Shown: in pieces, positions 6,651-13,936 of the stretch
Layout: every line of letters begins with the position of its first letter
Numbering within the stretch: position 1 is the stretch's first letter
Origin: Candidatus Dojkabacteria bacterium UBA2177
Lineage (GTDB): Bacteria; Patescibacteriota; Dojkabacteria; SC72
Assembly: GCA_002328805.1 (NCBI GenBank)
Contig: DCVX01000036.1
Coordinates: 1 to 23,868 of the forward strand
Reading direction: 5' to 3'
Length of the DNA: 23,868 nt
The notes under the pieces: model-generated
Database searches by the model: none
What the model was told of the DNA's origin: nothing
The model's input: only the letters and a program-made list of their open reading frames with translations
Position numbers and translations under genes: made by a program

Positions 6651-6723
6651 TCCCCCGTAGTCTAATAGTAGGACGCTATCTTTCATTAAGATTGAGGTCT
6701 AGGCTCATATCCTAGCGGGGGGA
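6651..6723 (+). tRNA. Degenerate tRNA-like gene, best-fit anticodon CAT
   Basis: The 73 bases fold as a cloverleaf. Acceptor TCCCCCG (6651-6657) pairs with CGGGGGG (6716-6722) with a terminal T-G wobble and discriminator A6723; no CCA is encoded. The D stem is GTCT/GGAC. The anticodon stem CTATCT/AGATTG is six pairs long with one T-T mismatch, and its loop TTCATTA puts CAT at 6684-6686. The T stem is a perfect CTAGG/CCTAG. Oddities: the D loop AATAGTA lacks the G18-G19 pair, the T loop CTCATAT lacks the usual T54 and A58, and position 37 is T instead of a purine. The anticodon register is uncertain: other registers give TTC or TCA but leave the stem badly paired, although the 5' half resembles tRNA-Glu. 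It lies 22 bases before a synthetase paralog, probably on the same transcript. Confidence 0.6.
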
Positions 6724-6745
6724 GATTAATTTAATCCCTAGTTTA

Positions 6746-7930
6746 TTGGGCAAGAAAATTATATTAAATACACCCTGTATGCCTAAGAAGAGCTATCATA
6801 TGGGTAATGCTTTAAGTCAAATAGCTCTTGATGTTTACTATAAGTATTATTTGTGGAAAGCTCAAAACCCAGAGGATATTTTTTATATGACTGCAGCTTG
6901 GAATTCGCATGGACTGCCTTACGAGAAGATATATCTAGAGGATGTGGGTACAGATCCTTCCTATGAAGATATATTAAAAGTTGCTCAGAAATACATAAGT
7001 ATTGCTCAAGAAGAAGAGAACTGTTTTGTTGATTATAATCTTAAACCAAAGAAAAATTACATAGAATATTATGATACGGATGAAGAATACATAGAATATT
7101 GTAAAGATAAGATACAGTACCTGTATCGAGAAGGGTTTATAAAGAGAAAAGGAGAGCAGCTTTTCTTGCGTTTAGATAAGGCAATTGATCTTAAAAGTGA
7201 TTTGTTTATCAACGATATTGAATTTTTCCCTAAGCATCATAAAAATAGTGTTTTGAATATTCTAAATACATTAAATGCGGATTATCCCTTGAGCAAAGAG
7301 AGGAAATTTACTTTTAAGATTGAGATCGAAGGATCTGTTTATTCAATAAATCCTATATTCCAATCTATATTGATTCCCGTTTTTATTCGCGAGAAATATG
7401 ATATGGAAAATCTTTTGGAGATAACAGGCAAGGGACTTGTTAAGGGGCATTATCTTATGTGTGCTATTTCTACGATATTGAACTTTAAGCCTCCATATAA
7501 AAAAGTATATATGCATGGGACAGTACTTGGAGACGATAGGAAGAGGATGAGTAAGCATAGCGAAAATGTTATTAGGCCATCTGATCTTAAAGGCTCAAGG
7601 AATTTTGTCAGATATGTTCTTCTTCGAACATTTTCTGAAAAAGATAAATTAGTTCAACTTAAGAAAGGAAGGAATGAGTATAGAAAAATTGAAAGTAAGC
7701 TAGATATTATCCTCAAATATGATTTTGAAATACAAGATATTGATAGGACTTATTTGGAGAAAGAAATGACGCGTATTTATGCTAATTTGGAGAATTTTAA
7801 ACTCGAAAATGCCATTGAAATATTTTATTCGTTTATGAAAAGAGTGAGAATAAAAGAAACATCAAATAAAATTGTTGATAAAGAAGCAAAAGCGCTAAAA
7901 GATCTTTGTAGAATATTTTTTATAGGATGA
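6746..7930 (+). CDS. Minimal class Ia aminoacyl-tRNA synthetase paralog (Leu/Ile/Val type), 394 aa
   Basis: The protein starts at a TTG (6746). The HIGH motif appears as HMGN at residues 18-21 (SYHMGNALSQ), the strand-loop WNSHGLP at 52-58 matches the GWDCHGLP region of Ile/Leu synthetases, and the KMSKS loop appears as RMSKH at 267-271, preceded by a GKGLVKGH segment (228-235) like GKDL-P-H in LeuRS. The lysine needed for ATP activation (K270) is kept. At 394 residues it is less than half the family length: there is no room for the CP1 editing domain, and the anticodon-binding domain is short (roughly residues 290-394). Such paralogs can make aminoacyl-adenylates or charge unusual tRNAs for non-translational use. 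It stands between the tRNA-like gene and a MetRS-like gene on one strand. Amino acid unknown; a housekeeping role is unlikely. Confidence 0.75.
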   Translation: MGKKIILNTPCMPKKSYHMGNALSQIALDVYYKYYLWKAQNPEDIFYMTAAWNSHGLPYEKIYLEDVGTDPSYEDILKVAQKYISIAQEEENCFVDYNLKPKKNYIEYYDTDEEYIEYCKDKIQYLYREGFIKRKGEQLFLRLDKAIDLKSDLFINDIEFFPKHHKNSVLNILNTLNADYPLSKERKFTFKIEIEGSVYSINPIFQSILIPVFIREKYDMENLLEITGKGLVKGHYLMCAISTILNFKPPYKKVYMHGTVLGDDRKRMSKHSENVIRPSDLKGSRNFVRYVLLRTFSEKDKLVQLKKGRNEYRKIESKLDIILKYDFEIQDIDRTYLEKEMTRIYANLENFKLENAIEIFYSFMKRVRIKETSNKIVDKEAKALKDLCRIFFIG

Positions 7931-7932
7931 TG

Positions 7933-7964
7933 TATAATAATAAAAATAGTAAGTAAGGATTTAT
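7933..7964 (+). promoter_or_regulatory. -10 box and Shine-Dalgarno site upstream of the MetRS-like gene
   Basis: TATAAT occurs at 7933-7938, just after the preceding stop. AAGGA at 7955-7959 sits 5 bases before the ATG at 7965, one of the few clear ribosome-binding sites in the window. This gene may therefore be read both from the upstream operon and from its own start. Confidence 0.45.
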
Positions 7965-9686
7965 ATGAAAAAAATACTTGTTGCCATTGCTTGGCCATAT
8001 GTGAATGGGGATTTGCATCCAGGTCATTTGGCAGGATATCTGCTTCCTGCAGATATCTTTGCAAGATTTAATCGTCTTCTTGGAAATGATGTTTTGATGG
8101 TCTCAGGATCTGATTGTCATGGTACACCAATAACCCTTGAAGCTGAAAAGAGAAATGTATCTCCATCTGTGATCGTGGATACTTATCATAAGAAAAATAT
8201 GGATTTATTTACCTATTTCAACTTAGAGTACAATCTGTATACAAAGACGACGACTATTAACCATCAGGAGGTTGTTCAGAAACTTTTCTTAGATTTATTA
8301 AGAAATGGGTATATTTTTAAAAAGACTACAGTGCAATATTTTTCTTCCTCCGAAAATCGATTTCTGCCGGATAGGTATGTTCAAGGACAGTGTAGTTACT
8401 GCAAGGCTATTGACCAGAGAAGTGATCAATGCGAGTCCTGTGGTAAGTGGTTGGATGTTGGTGATTTAATTGATCCATATAGTAAATTGACGGGGGATGC
8501 ATTGTCTTTGGTTGATACGGAACACTATTTCTTAGATCTCAAAAAACTACAAAACAGATTAATACCTTATGTGGAAGAGAAAAAAGATATTTGGAAGGAT
8601 TGGGTCTACAAAGAGTCTGTTAGCTGGTTAGATAAAGGACTTGAGCCAAGATCTATAACCAGAGATCTTGATTGGGGAGTAGAAATTCCTACAGAGATTA
8701 TTGAAAGCAATTTTGATATCGATTTAATAAAAGATTCTGAATCTAAGAGATTTTACGTTTGGTTTGAAGCGGTTGTCGGATACTTATCTGCGTCTGTAGA
8801 GTGGAGTCAAAACAGCTGTGATAAATCTGTTCCTAAGGAGTGTCTTTTCCTTCGGACAGAAGGGCAGTCTGAGAATTGGGAAGATTGGTGGCTTAATAAA
8901 TATGCTGAACAGTACTATTTTCTCGGTCAGGACAACTTGATTTTTCACTGTCTATTATGGCCAGCACAGTTAATGGGTACGGGAAGAGGATACCAGTTAC
9001 CTTATAATGTAGTAGTAAACAAGTTCATGCAGTATGAAGGGGGTAAATTTAGTAAAAGTAAAGGAAATACTGTAGATATGAGAGCTTTGGGGGAGGAATA
9101 CGGAGTTGATGCTGTAAGGTTTTATATCAGTACGGTTTTACCTCAAAATAAAGAGTCGAATTTTGATAGAAAAATATTGGAAAGTACAATTAATGATAGA
9201 TTAATTGCTAATATAGGAAATCTCGTATTTCGAGTGTTAAAGTTCCAAAGTAATAACTTTGATAAGAAACTCTCGAAAGATTTCTCTTCCATCAACTATG
9301 ATGTTATTAAAGAGGTAGAAAATTGTTATCAGAAAACGGAGTCGTTATTATCAAAATGCAAATTTACGGAGTCTTTGGTTGAAATAGAAAAACTCGGAGA
9401 TTTTGCTAACAAATATTTCAATGATACTGAGATTTGGAAGCTTATTAAAGAAGACCCTAAAAAAGCGGAGAGTTTGATGATTGATTTTTTGATTATTATA
9501 AATAATATCGCGACATTGTTATATCCTTACATGCCAGAATCATCACTTAAAATAAAGAGTTACTTAAACACCAAAGAAGATATTTATTACTCTGTAGGAG
9601 AAAATAAGTGGGAACCAAATTGGAGGACACATTTTGATATTCTTGAAAAAATTAAGGAACCTTTATTTAAAAAAATTGTAGACTAA
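7965..9686 (+). CDS. Methionyl-tRNA synthetase-like protein
   Basis: A 573-aa class I synthetase of the zinc-containing MetRS type. The N-terminal AWPYVNGDLHPGH carries the HIGH motif as HPGH (18-21). GSDCHGTPI (48-56) follows, a zinc knuckle has Cys143, Cys146, Cys156 and Cys159, and the KMSKS loop is KFSKS (361-365). A helical anticodon-binding region fills the C-terminal 190 residues. MetRS charges tRNA-Met with methionine. The methionine-pocket segment usually reading WFDAPIGY is WFEAVVGY here (266-273); Trp, Ala and Tyr are kept but Pro is Val. Thus it could be the cell's ordinary MetRS or a paralog with shifted specificity. It lies between a minimal synthetase paralog and two nucleotidyltransferase-like genes, 3 bases before the first of these, and downstream of a CAT tRNA-like gene, which favours a dedicated partner. 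Confidence 0.85.
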   Translation: MKKILVAIAWPYVNGDLHPGHLAGYLLPADIFARFNRLLGNDVLMVSGSDCHGTPITLEAEKRNVSPSVIVDTYHKKNMDLFTYFNLEYNLYTKTTTINHQEVVQKLFLDLLRNGYIFKKTTVQYFSSSENRFLPDRYVQGQCSYCKAIDQRSDQCESCGKWLDVGDLIDPYSKLTGDALSLVDTEHYFLDLKKLQNRLIPYVEEKKDIWKDWVYKESVSWLDKGLEPRSITRDLDWGVEIPTEIIESNFDIDLIKDSESKRFYVWFEAVVGYLSASVEWSQNSCDKSVPKECLFLRTEGQSENWEDWWLNKYAEQYYFLGQDNLIFHCLLWPAQLMGTGRGYQLPYNVVVNKFMQYEGGKFSKSKGNTVDMRALGEEYGVDAVRFYISTVLPQNKESNFDRKILESTINDRLIANIGNLVFRVLKFQSNNFDKKLSKDFSSINYDVIKEVENCYQKTESLLSKCKFTESLVEIEKLGDFANKYFNDTEIWKLIKEDPKKAESLMIDFLIIINNIATLLYPYMPESSLKIKSYLNTKEDIYYSVGENKWEPNWRTHFDILEKIKEPLFKKIVD

Positions 9687-9689
9687 AAG

Positions 9690-10577
9690 ATGGAAGTAAC
9701 CTTCGGAGATTTTTTTTTGAGTCAAGGAACAGTCTACAGGACTTTTACTAATTATCATGAAGTTGATGGCTTTTACGGCCATCCCTTATATTCTGTTGAA
9801 GGTAAGATTCTCAGAAAATTACAAACAAAAAAAGAAGGCTTCCGTTTTGTCCCTGAAAAAGTTATTCAAGAGGTATTTGTTTCAAGGAAACCACAGAATA
9901 TTAAAGATGAAGGGTTGGATTTTGTATTGGAAGAGCTTTCAGCATTTGGAGTGAAAGATATAAGGATTACAGGTGCAGAGTTGTTGAAAGATTATGGTTT
10001 CAAAAAAGAAAAAGAGAGTAAGCTGTCAGATATTGATTTGTTGGTATGTGGAGAGAAGGATGTTGCTATTTTCAAGGAGAATTATATGAGGTTGTATAAA
10101 GGTAAATATTCTTCATATCATACCGACCCTGAATTGTTATATAAACTGCAATATAGAAGGAAACACAAATCTCACATAGAGATGGATCTTCAAACAATTA
10201 AGTATTTTGAATCCAGAAAACCTATTGGTAATTATCTTGGAACACATATCAATGTCACTCCTTCGTATATTATTGCCAATTATAAACATGAGATTCTTGA
10301 AGATTACGGTTTCCATGAAGTATCAGGAACGATTACAGGAGATAGTCAAGCATTCTGTTTACCGGGATATTATGAAGTGTCTTGTCCCAAATATCCGGAA
10401 GTAAGTAAGTTAAAAAGTAACATATTTTTTTTCCTCATAGGTATGAATCATATAGGATCTCATTTCTCTACAAAAGCAAGAGTACTTAAAATCCGAAGTC
10501 TTGAGGGTGATGAGTACATATTAGAGGTTCATAGCAGATGGAGTACAGATTTATCATTGAATGTATGGAGAGCATGA
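9690..10577 (+). CDS. Predicted nucleotidyltransferase, COG1665-like
   Basis: A 295-aa protein starting 3 bases after the MetRS-like stop. The N-terminal part (YHEVDGFYGHPLYSVEGKI) and the later core ITGAELLKDYG (93-103) followed by KLSDIDLLV (111-119) match the layout of a group of predicted nucleotidyltransferases seen in archaea and some bacteria. In these, G(S/A) then SDIDL forms the metal-binding site; Asp114 and Asp116 would bind magnesium. The family has no settled substrate, and RNA or small-molecule nucleotidylation are both possible. The last third contains GDSQAFCLPGYYEVSC and ILEVHSRWS, not assigned. Its TGA overlaps the next gene's ATG (ATGA), so the two nucleotidyltransferase-like proteins are coupled in translation. 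Confidence 0.65.
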   Translation: MEVTFGDFFLSQGTVYRTFTNYHEVDGFYGHPLYSVEGKILRKLQTKKEGFRFVPEKVIQEVFVSRKPQNIKDEGLDFVLEELSAFGVKDIRITGAELLKDYGFKKEKESKLSDIDLLVCGEKDVAIFKENYMRLYKGKYSSYHTDPELLYKLQYRRKHKSHIEMDLQTIKYFESRKPIGNYLGTHINVTPSYIIANYKHEILEDYGFHEVSGTITGDSQAFCLPGYYEVSCPKYPEVSKLKSNIFFFLIGMNHIGSHFSTKARVLKIRSLEGDEYILEVHSRWSTDLSLNVWRA

Positions 10578-11101
10578 ACGACTTTACAACAGAGTCAAAA
10601 GAAAAGAAAACAATTAGTTTTTTAAAGAAACTCTTAAAGCTTTGTAAAGAGAATGATATAAGAATATCTGTTATCGGGGGTTACGGATTAGATGGTTTGT
10701 TAGGTCAATTGACTCAGAAACACAACGATTTAGATTTGATTGCTCTTAGGAAAGATCGAGAAAAGTTAATTAATCTTATTAGAGAGCTTAACGATCCTAT
10801 AGAGGTTAGTGCATCAGGGGAAAGGATATATGCATTGCGTATTCAAGATGTTAATTTGGAAATTATTACTTTTGAGCTATTTAGTCTGAGTGAAGAGTAT
10901 TTATTCAGTTTAGATGAAATTTTCCCAAAAGAGTTGTATGGAAGGATACAATCATTACAATTCAGAACACCTTCTGTTCAAATACATAGGAAAATAGGAG
11001 ATATGTATATTGAATACTTTCAAAATATTGGTAAAGAGTTAGATATGGATAAAATCGAGAGAAGAGAGAAGGTACTTTGTCGAGTTGAGAAATTTATTTG
11101 A
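10574..11101 (+). CDS. Aminoglycoside-nucleotidyltransferase-like protein
   Basis: I choose the ATG at 10574 because it forms an ATGA overlap with the previous stop; a longer frame from 10538 would overlap by 40 bases. The 175-aa product has IGGYGLDGLLGQLTQKHNDL at 34-53 and DLDLIA at 52-57, the motif (GGxALDxxxGxxTRxHxDxD) of ANT(2'')/LinB-like enzymes. These transfer AMP to hydroxyls of aminoglycosides or lincosamides, and many relatives have other unknown acceptors. There is no sign of a resistance cassette, so a role in the local pathway is more likely. It converges with the kinase gene on the minus strand, overlapping it by 8 bases. Confidence 0.7.
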   Translation: MNDFTTESKEKKTISFLKKLLKLCKENDIRISVIGGYGLDGLLGQLTQKHNDLDLIALRKDREKLINLIRELNDPIEVSASGERIYALRIQDVNLEIITFELFSLSEEYLFSLDEIFPKELYGRIQSLQFRTPSVQIHRKIGDMYIEYFQNIGKELDMDKIERREKVLCRVEKFI

Positions 11102-11738
11102 TTGCTCTGAATTGTTGTAGGATTTCTGAAGTACTTTCTTCAATTGTTAATTTGTTTGTGTTTATATAGATATCAAGTTTGTGTTGAGAATTGAATACTG
11201 AATGATCATTAATCCAGTTAGGGAGCATTTTTAAGTAGATTGAGTGGTCAAGCATCCCACTATCCCTTGTTTTTATTCTCTCTCTCAATTGTTCTTCATC
11301 AGCTTCTATTGATATTGAGAAAATCTTGTAATTTAAGTTATCCAAAAGAGATTGTACATAGAAGTATCTTCTATCTAAACTAAAATCTAGTATTATCAAT
11401 GAGTTCTTTTTGTTTTTATGTAAATACTTAAGAAGTTGTTCTAAATATTTATAACTTTGGTTTTTTATTTTAAGATATTTATCTTCATTGTCTCTAAATT
11501 CAAGATTCTTTTGTTCGAAGATTTTCGAAACAATATCCCTGATCTCATCGATTTCTATTCTTATTGCTTTTAATTCCTTTTCTAATTGTTTACTTATAGT
11601 TGTTTTGCCTGCTCCGGGGACACCAGAAAAACATAGTGCTGTTCTTCTTTCATTCCTTACTTCCAAGTACTTGAGATTTCTTTTATGTATTAGGTAAATC
11701 TCTTCAAAAGTTATGTTTTTGAAAGTTTCTTTATTCAT
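11094..11738 (-). CDS. P-loop kinase (AAA_33/zeta-like), may be fused to the propeller upstream
   Basis: A 214-aa protein with Walker A GVPGAGKTT at 39-47 and RIEIDEIRD directly after the next strand, the layout of small-molecule and zeta-toxin-like kinases (AAA_33). LIILDFSLDRR is a likely second strand/Asp site, and a basic lid (LRERIKTRD) follows. Such enzymes phosphorylate nucleosides, sugars, antibiotics or RNA ends. There is no Shine-Dalgarno site at the ATG (11738). Instead, its frame is continuous for 53 codons upstream to the TAA that ends the propeller ORF, with no other stop. It may thus be the C-terminal domain of a propeller-kinase protein, split by that stop. Its end overlaps the nucleotidyltransferase gene by 8 bases, tail to tail. 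Confidence 0.75.
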   Translation of the reverse strand: MNKETFKNITFEEIYLIHKRNLKYLEVRNERRTALCFSGVPGAGKTTISKQLEKELKAIRIEIDEIRDIVSKIFEQKNLEFRDNEDKYLKIKNQSYKYLEQLLKYLHKNKKNSLIILDFSLDRRYFYVQSLLDNLNYKIFSISIEADEEQLRERIKTRDSGMLDHSIYLKMLPNWINDHSVFNSQHKLDIYINTNKLTIEESTSEILQQFRAIK

Positions 11739-12797
11739 ATAAAAATATTTTTTTGCATCACAAGTATTTATCCATAGTAAAACGCTCGCTTTTCGAAGTT
11801 CTTTGCCCCACTCGATACTGAAAGAATGTTTTAAATTATTGTCAAAGATTTCGAATTTACCTTTATTATCATTGAATACAATATAATGGTTATTGAATTA
11901 AATTGCATCCTGAACCCAGTCGAAGTTACCTGTAATCGTATTAGTGTGATTTAAGTTTTTATCGAAGAGAATTACTTTCCCACCTCTTGTGTCTGATACT
12001 ATAAAACCTTCTTTTGTTTTATGTATTCCATGGGGGTTTGTTAGATCTGAGAATATGGTATAGCTTCTTCCTGTTTTCTTATTGATTTTTATTAATTTGT
12101 CTTGATGGAAAAGTGTTGCAAGAATATATTCGTCGTTGTATTCTTCGACACCATTTATGTGTGTTGTATGTCGACTCGATCCTTCATCTTCCCATTTTTG
12201 GTAATTGAAATTTCGGTCGATTGCTCGTATGTTTCCATTTCTAGTTAAACTGTAGCCATTTTCCGTCGCTATCCAATCCCAAATATCTACATTTGGATTT
12301 AATGGATCTATTTCTAATGGAGAGTCTGTTGCTGTAGATACAACATAGATGCCTTGGGAAGATCTTTTAAGTGTATGTATGGTATTAAATAGTGTATTAT
12401 TGAGATCTCTATTGAAGTAGCCTCCTTTTATTGTCTTGAAGGAGTAAGCTGAGCCTACTAGCAGTTCTTCTGTAGGTTCGTAATAGAGAAGTCCCATAGG
12501 GGTTGGGATACTCATATCTGCAAGTATTTTTGATGTTCTGTTTTCAAAGTCTATTTCTAAAAGTGTGATTGCGCCTCCAACATCATGGACTTTTATTTTT
12601 TTGGTGTCTCTTAGCGATCTGCCGTAAGCTTTTCGTTCGGAATCATGTTTTTTCCAGGAGGCTTGAAGATTTTTTATTCCTGCGGGATGTGATAATCCAA
12701 ATCCTACTAATAACAGTTCTTTGGAATCCTTACATTGAGAAAATTCTGGATTGATATAAATGGGAAATTTGTTATTAAAATCTAACTTATTGACCAT
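11739..12797 (-). pseudogene. Beta-propeller protein with in-frame TAA at 11898-11900
   Basis: The ORF from the ATG at 12797 encodes 299 residues with repeated propeller-type strands, for example YILATLFHQDKLIKINKKTG and FIVSDTRGGKVILFDKNLNH. These resemble arylsulfotransferase-like, YncE-like or NHL-type propellers, and THING- and HGIH-like loops supply histidines. It stops at TAA 11898-11900. The same frame then continues without a stop for 53 codons as NNHYIVFNDNKGKFEIFDNN, clearly the next propeller strand pair, and on into the kinase ATG at 11738. So the TAA cuts a blade in the middle. This is either a recent nonsense mutation, a sequencing error, or a readthrough site. No signal peptide is seen. 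A TATAAT box lies upstream on the minus strand (12842-12837). Confidence 0.7.
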
Positions 12798-12836
12798 AGT
12801 TTTATTATCTTGTTTTTCAAGAGATTTGTTGAAACT

Positions 12837-12842
12837 ATTATA
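12837..12842 (-). promoter_or_regulatory. -10 box for the propeller-kinase operon
   Basis: On the minus strand TATAAT spans 12842-12837, about 39 bases before the ATG at 12797. No convincing -35 box is present. The rest of 12798-12935 shows nothing else apart from the repeat-like flank of tRNA-Asp. Confidence 0.4.
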
Positions 12843-12904
12843 TCAAATTCAGAGGATTAATTTATAGGATAATTAATGAAGCAACCAAGGGATTCCTAGA
12901 GATA

Positions 12905-12960
12905 GTGGACGGGTCTTGTTGCAACCTTGAAAATATGGCGGAATGGACGGGACTCGAACC
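12905..12960 (+). repeat. Repeat-related sequence at the tRNA-Asp 3' end and flank
   Basis: Read on the plus strand, 12905-12943 matches the repeat copy at 3719-3942 (from its GTGCACAGGTCT block through TATGGCGG) at about 28 of 39 ungapped positions. The similarity reaches into the tRNA gene as far as the GAACC of its T loop. It suggests that the 224-bp repeats carry, or derive from, a tRNA 3' end with its downstream flank. Confidence 0.45.
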
Positions 12961-13012
12961 CGCAGCCTTCTGCGTGACAGGCAGATGCTCTAACCAATTG
13001 AGCTACCACTCC
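12936..13012 (-). tRNA. tRNA-Asp(GTC)
   Basis: A 77-base cloverleaf on the minus strand. Acceptor GGAGTGG pairs with CCATTCC (one G-T wobble), the discriminator is G as expected for Asp, and the CCA end is encoded. Loop CTGTCAC puts anticodon GTC at 12978-12976. D-loop GG and T-loop TTCGAGT are canonical. Promoter at 13025-13053. Confidence 0.95.
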
Positions 13013-13024
13013 ATATAGCAAAAA

Positions 13025-13053
13025 AGTATATCAAAGTACATCTAAAATAACAA
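13025..13053 (-). promoter_or_regulatory. Promoter for tRNA-Asp
   Basis: On the minus strand TTGTTA (13053-13048) and TATACT (13030-13025) are separated by exactly 17 bases. The expected start is about six bases before the tRNA 5' end. Confidence 0.6.
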
Positions 13054-13061
13054 TGATACAA

Positions 13062-13835
13062 CTACCCTTTCCGTACATACCTAAGAATATATTTCTCTAA
13101 TATATCCTGCACCTCAGTATCTGAAATCTCCCTTATTTTATCCTCAAAAGCCTTTAAATCTGCTATACCCTCCAACTCTTGTAATATCTTAAAATCACTT
13201 TTAGGAAGAACCCTCTTACTCCCTATAATCCTAGCTATTTCAACCCCCTCTTTAATATACTCATTCAATGCCGTTTGTGGATTCTTCTCATACTTATACG
13301 GTGCACTAAGACCATGAAGAGGAACCTTCCTTGTCTCTTTTTTAGAAAACAGACCATTAAGAAAAACCTCAACACCAAACCTAGTCCCCCTCATTTCCTC
13401 CAAATGTGGTAGAAGATCCTCCCTGTAATATACCCTCTGACCAGTAATAGCAGATGCCAAAGAAAACCCAGATTTCCCAACCAAATACCCTAATACTGCT
13501 CTATATCCCCCATTGATAATTGGATCAAGAAGTGCTTCAAGATGTGTATCAGAGAGATTCAAAAGATCAGCATCTAGAAAGATTATTACATCTCCTTTCG
13601 CTATTTTAATCCCCTCCGCCAATGCATTCCCCTTCCCCTTATTCTCCTCTATATCTACAATTACAACCTCATCTTTATATTCTAATATTTTCTCTAATGT
13701 ATTATCTGTAGAACCATCATTAACACATATAACTTCATCAAGTAGTTCAGATCTAATGAGTGCACCTAGTACATTCCCTATAGTTTTCTCTTCATTGTAT
13801 GCTGGCACAATTGCAGATACCGACAACTTTTTCAT
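13062..13835 (-). CDS. Glycosyltransferase family 2
   Basis: A 257-aa cytoplasmic glycosyltransferase of GT-A fold. I start it at the ATG at 13835 (MKKLSVSAIVPAYNEEKTIG); the longer frame from 13898 adds an unlikely hydrophobic stretch. Family features are PAYNEE (11-16) for nucleotide binding, VNDGSTDNT (38-46) and the DXD motif DAD at 88-90, which binds the metal-sugar-nucleotide. No C-terminal membrane helices are present, so it is closer to soluble synthases such as glucosyl-3-phosphoglycerate synthase-like or dolichol-phosphate-mannose-like catalytic domains than to processive enzymes. The acceptor is unknown. It lies between the thioredoxin gene and tRNA-Asp on the same strand, and could contribute to cell-surface polysaccharide with the flippase at the end of the window. 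Confidence 0.8.
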   Translation of the reverse strand: MKKLSVSAIVPAYNEEKTIGNVLGALIRSELLDEVICVNDGSTDNTLEKILEYKDEVVIVDIEENKGKGNALAEGIKIAKGDVIIFLDADLLNLSDTHLEALLDPIINGGYRAVLGYLVGKSGFSLASAITGQRVYYREDLLPHLEEMRGTRFGVEVFLNGLFSKKETRKVPLHGLSAPYKYEKNPQTALNEYIKEGVEIARIIGSKRVLPKSDFKILQELEGIADLKAFEDKIREISDTEVQDILEKYILRYVRKG

Positions 13836-13936
13836 ATATATATATATCCTTGAAATGAGACTAAAAAGTATACCAGAATTTAAAACAAAATTGTTCAAGG
13901 AGCATTATCAAAAGGGAATTTATCTAATACTCCAAA

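Noticed and set aside
6682..6684. Reading the tRNA-like gene as tRNA-Glu(TTC)
   Set aside because: The D arm and loop bases resemble tRNA-Glu, but this register leaves the anticodon stem with only two of five pairs; the CAT register pairs five of six.
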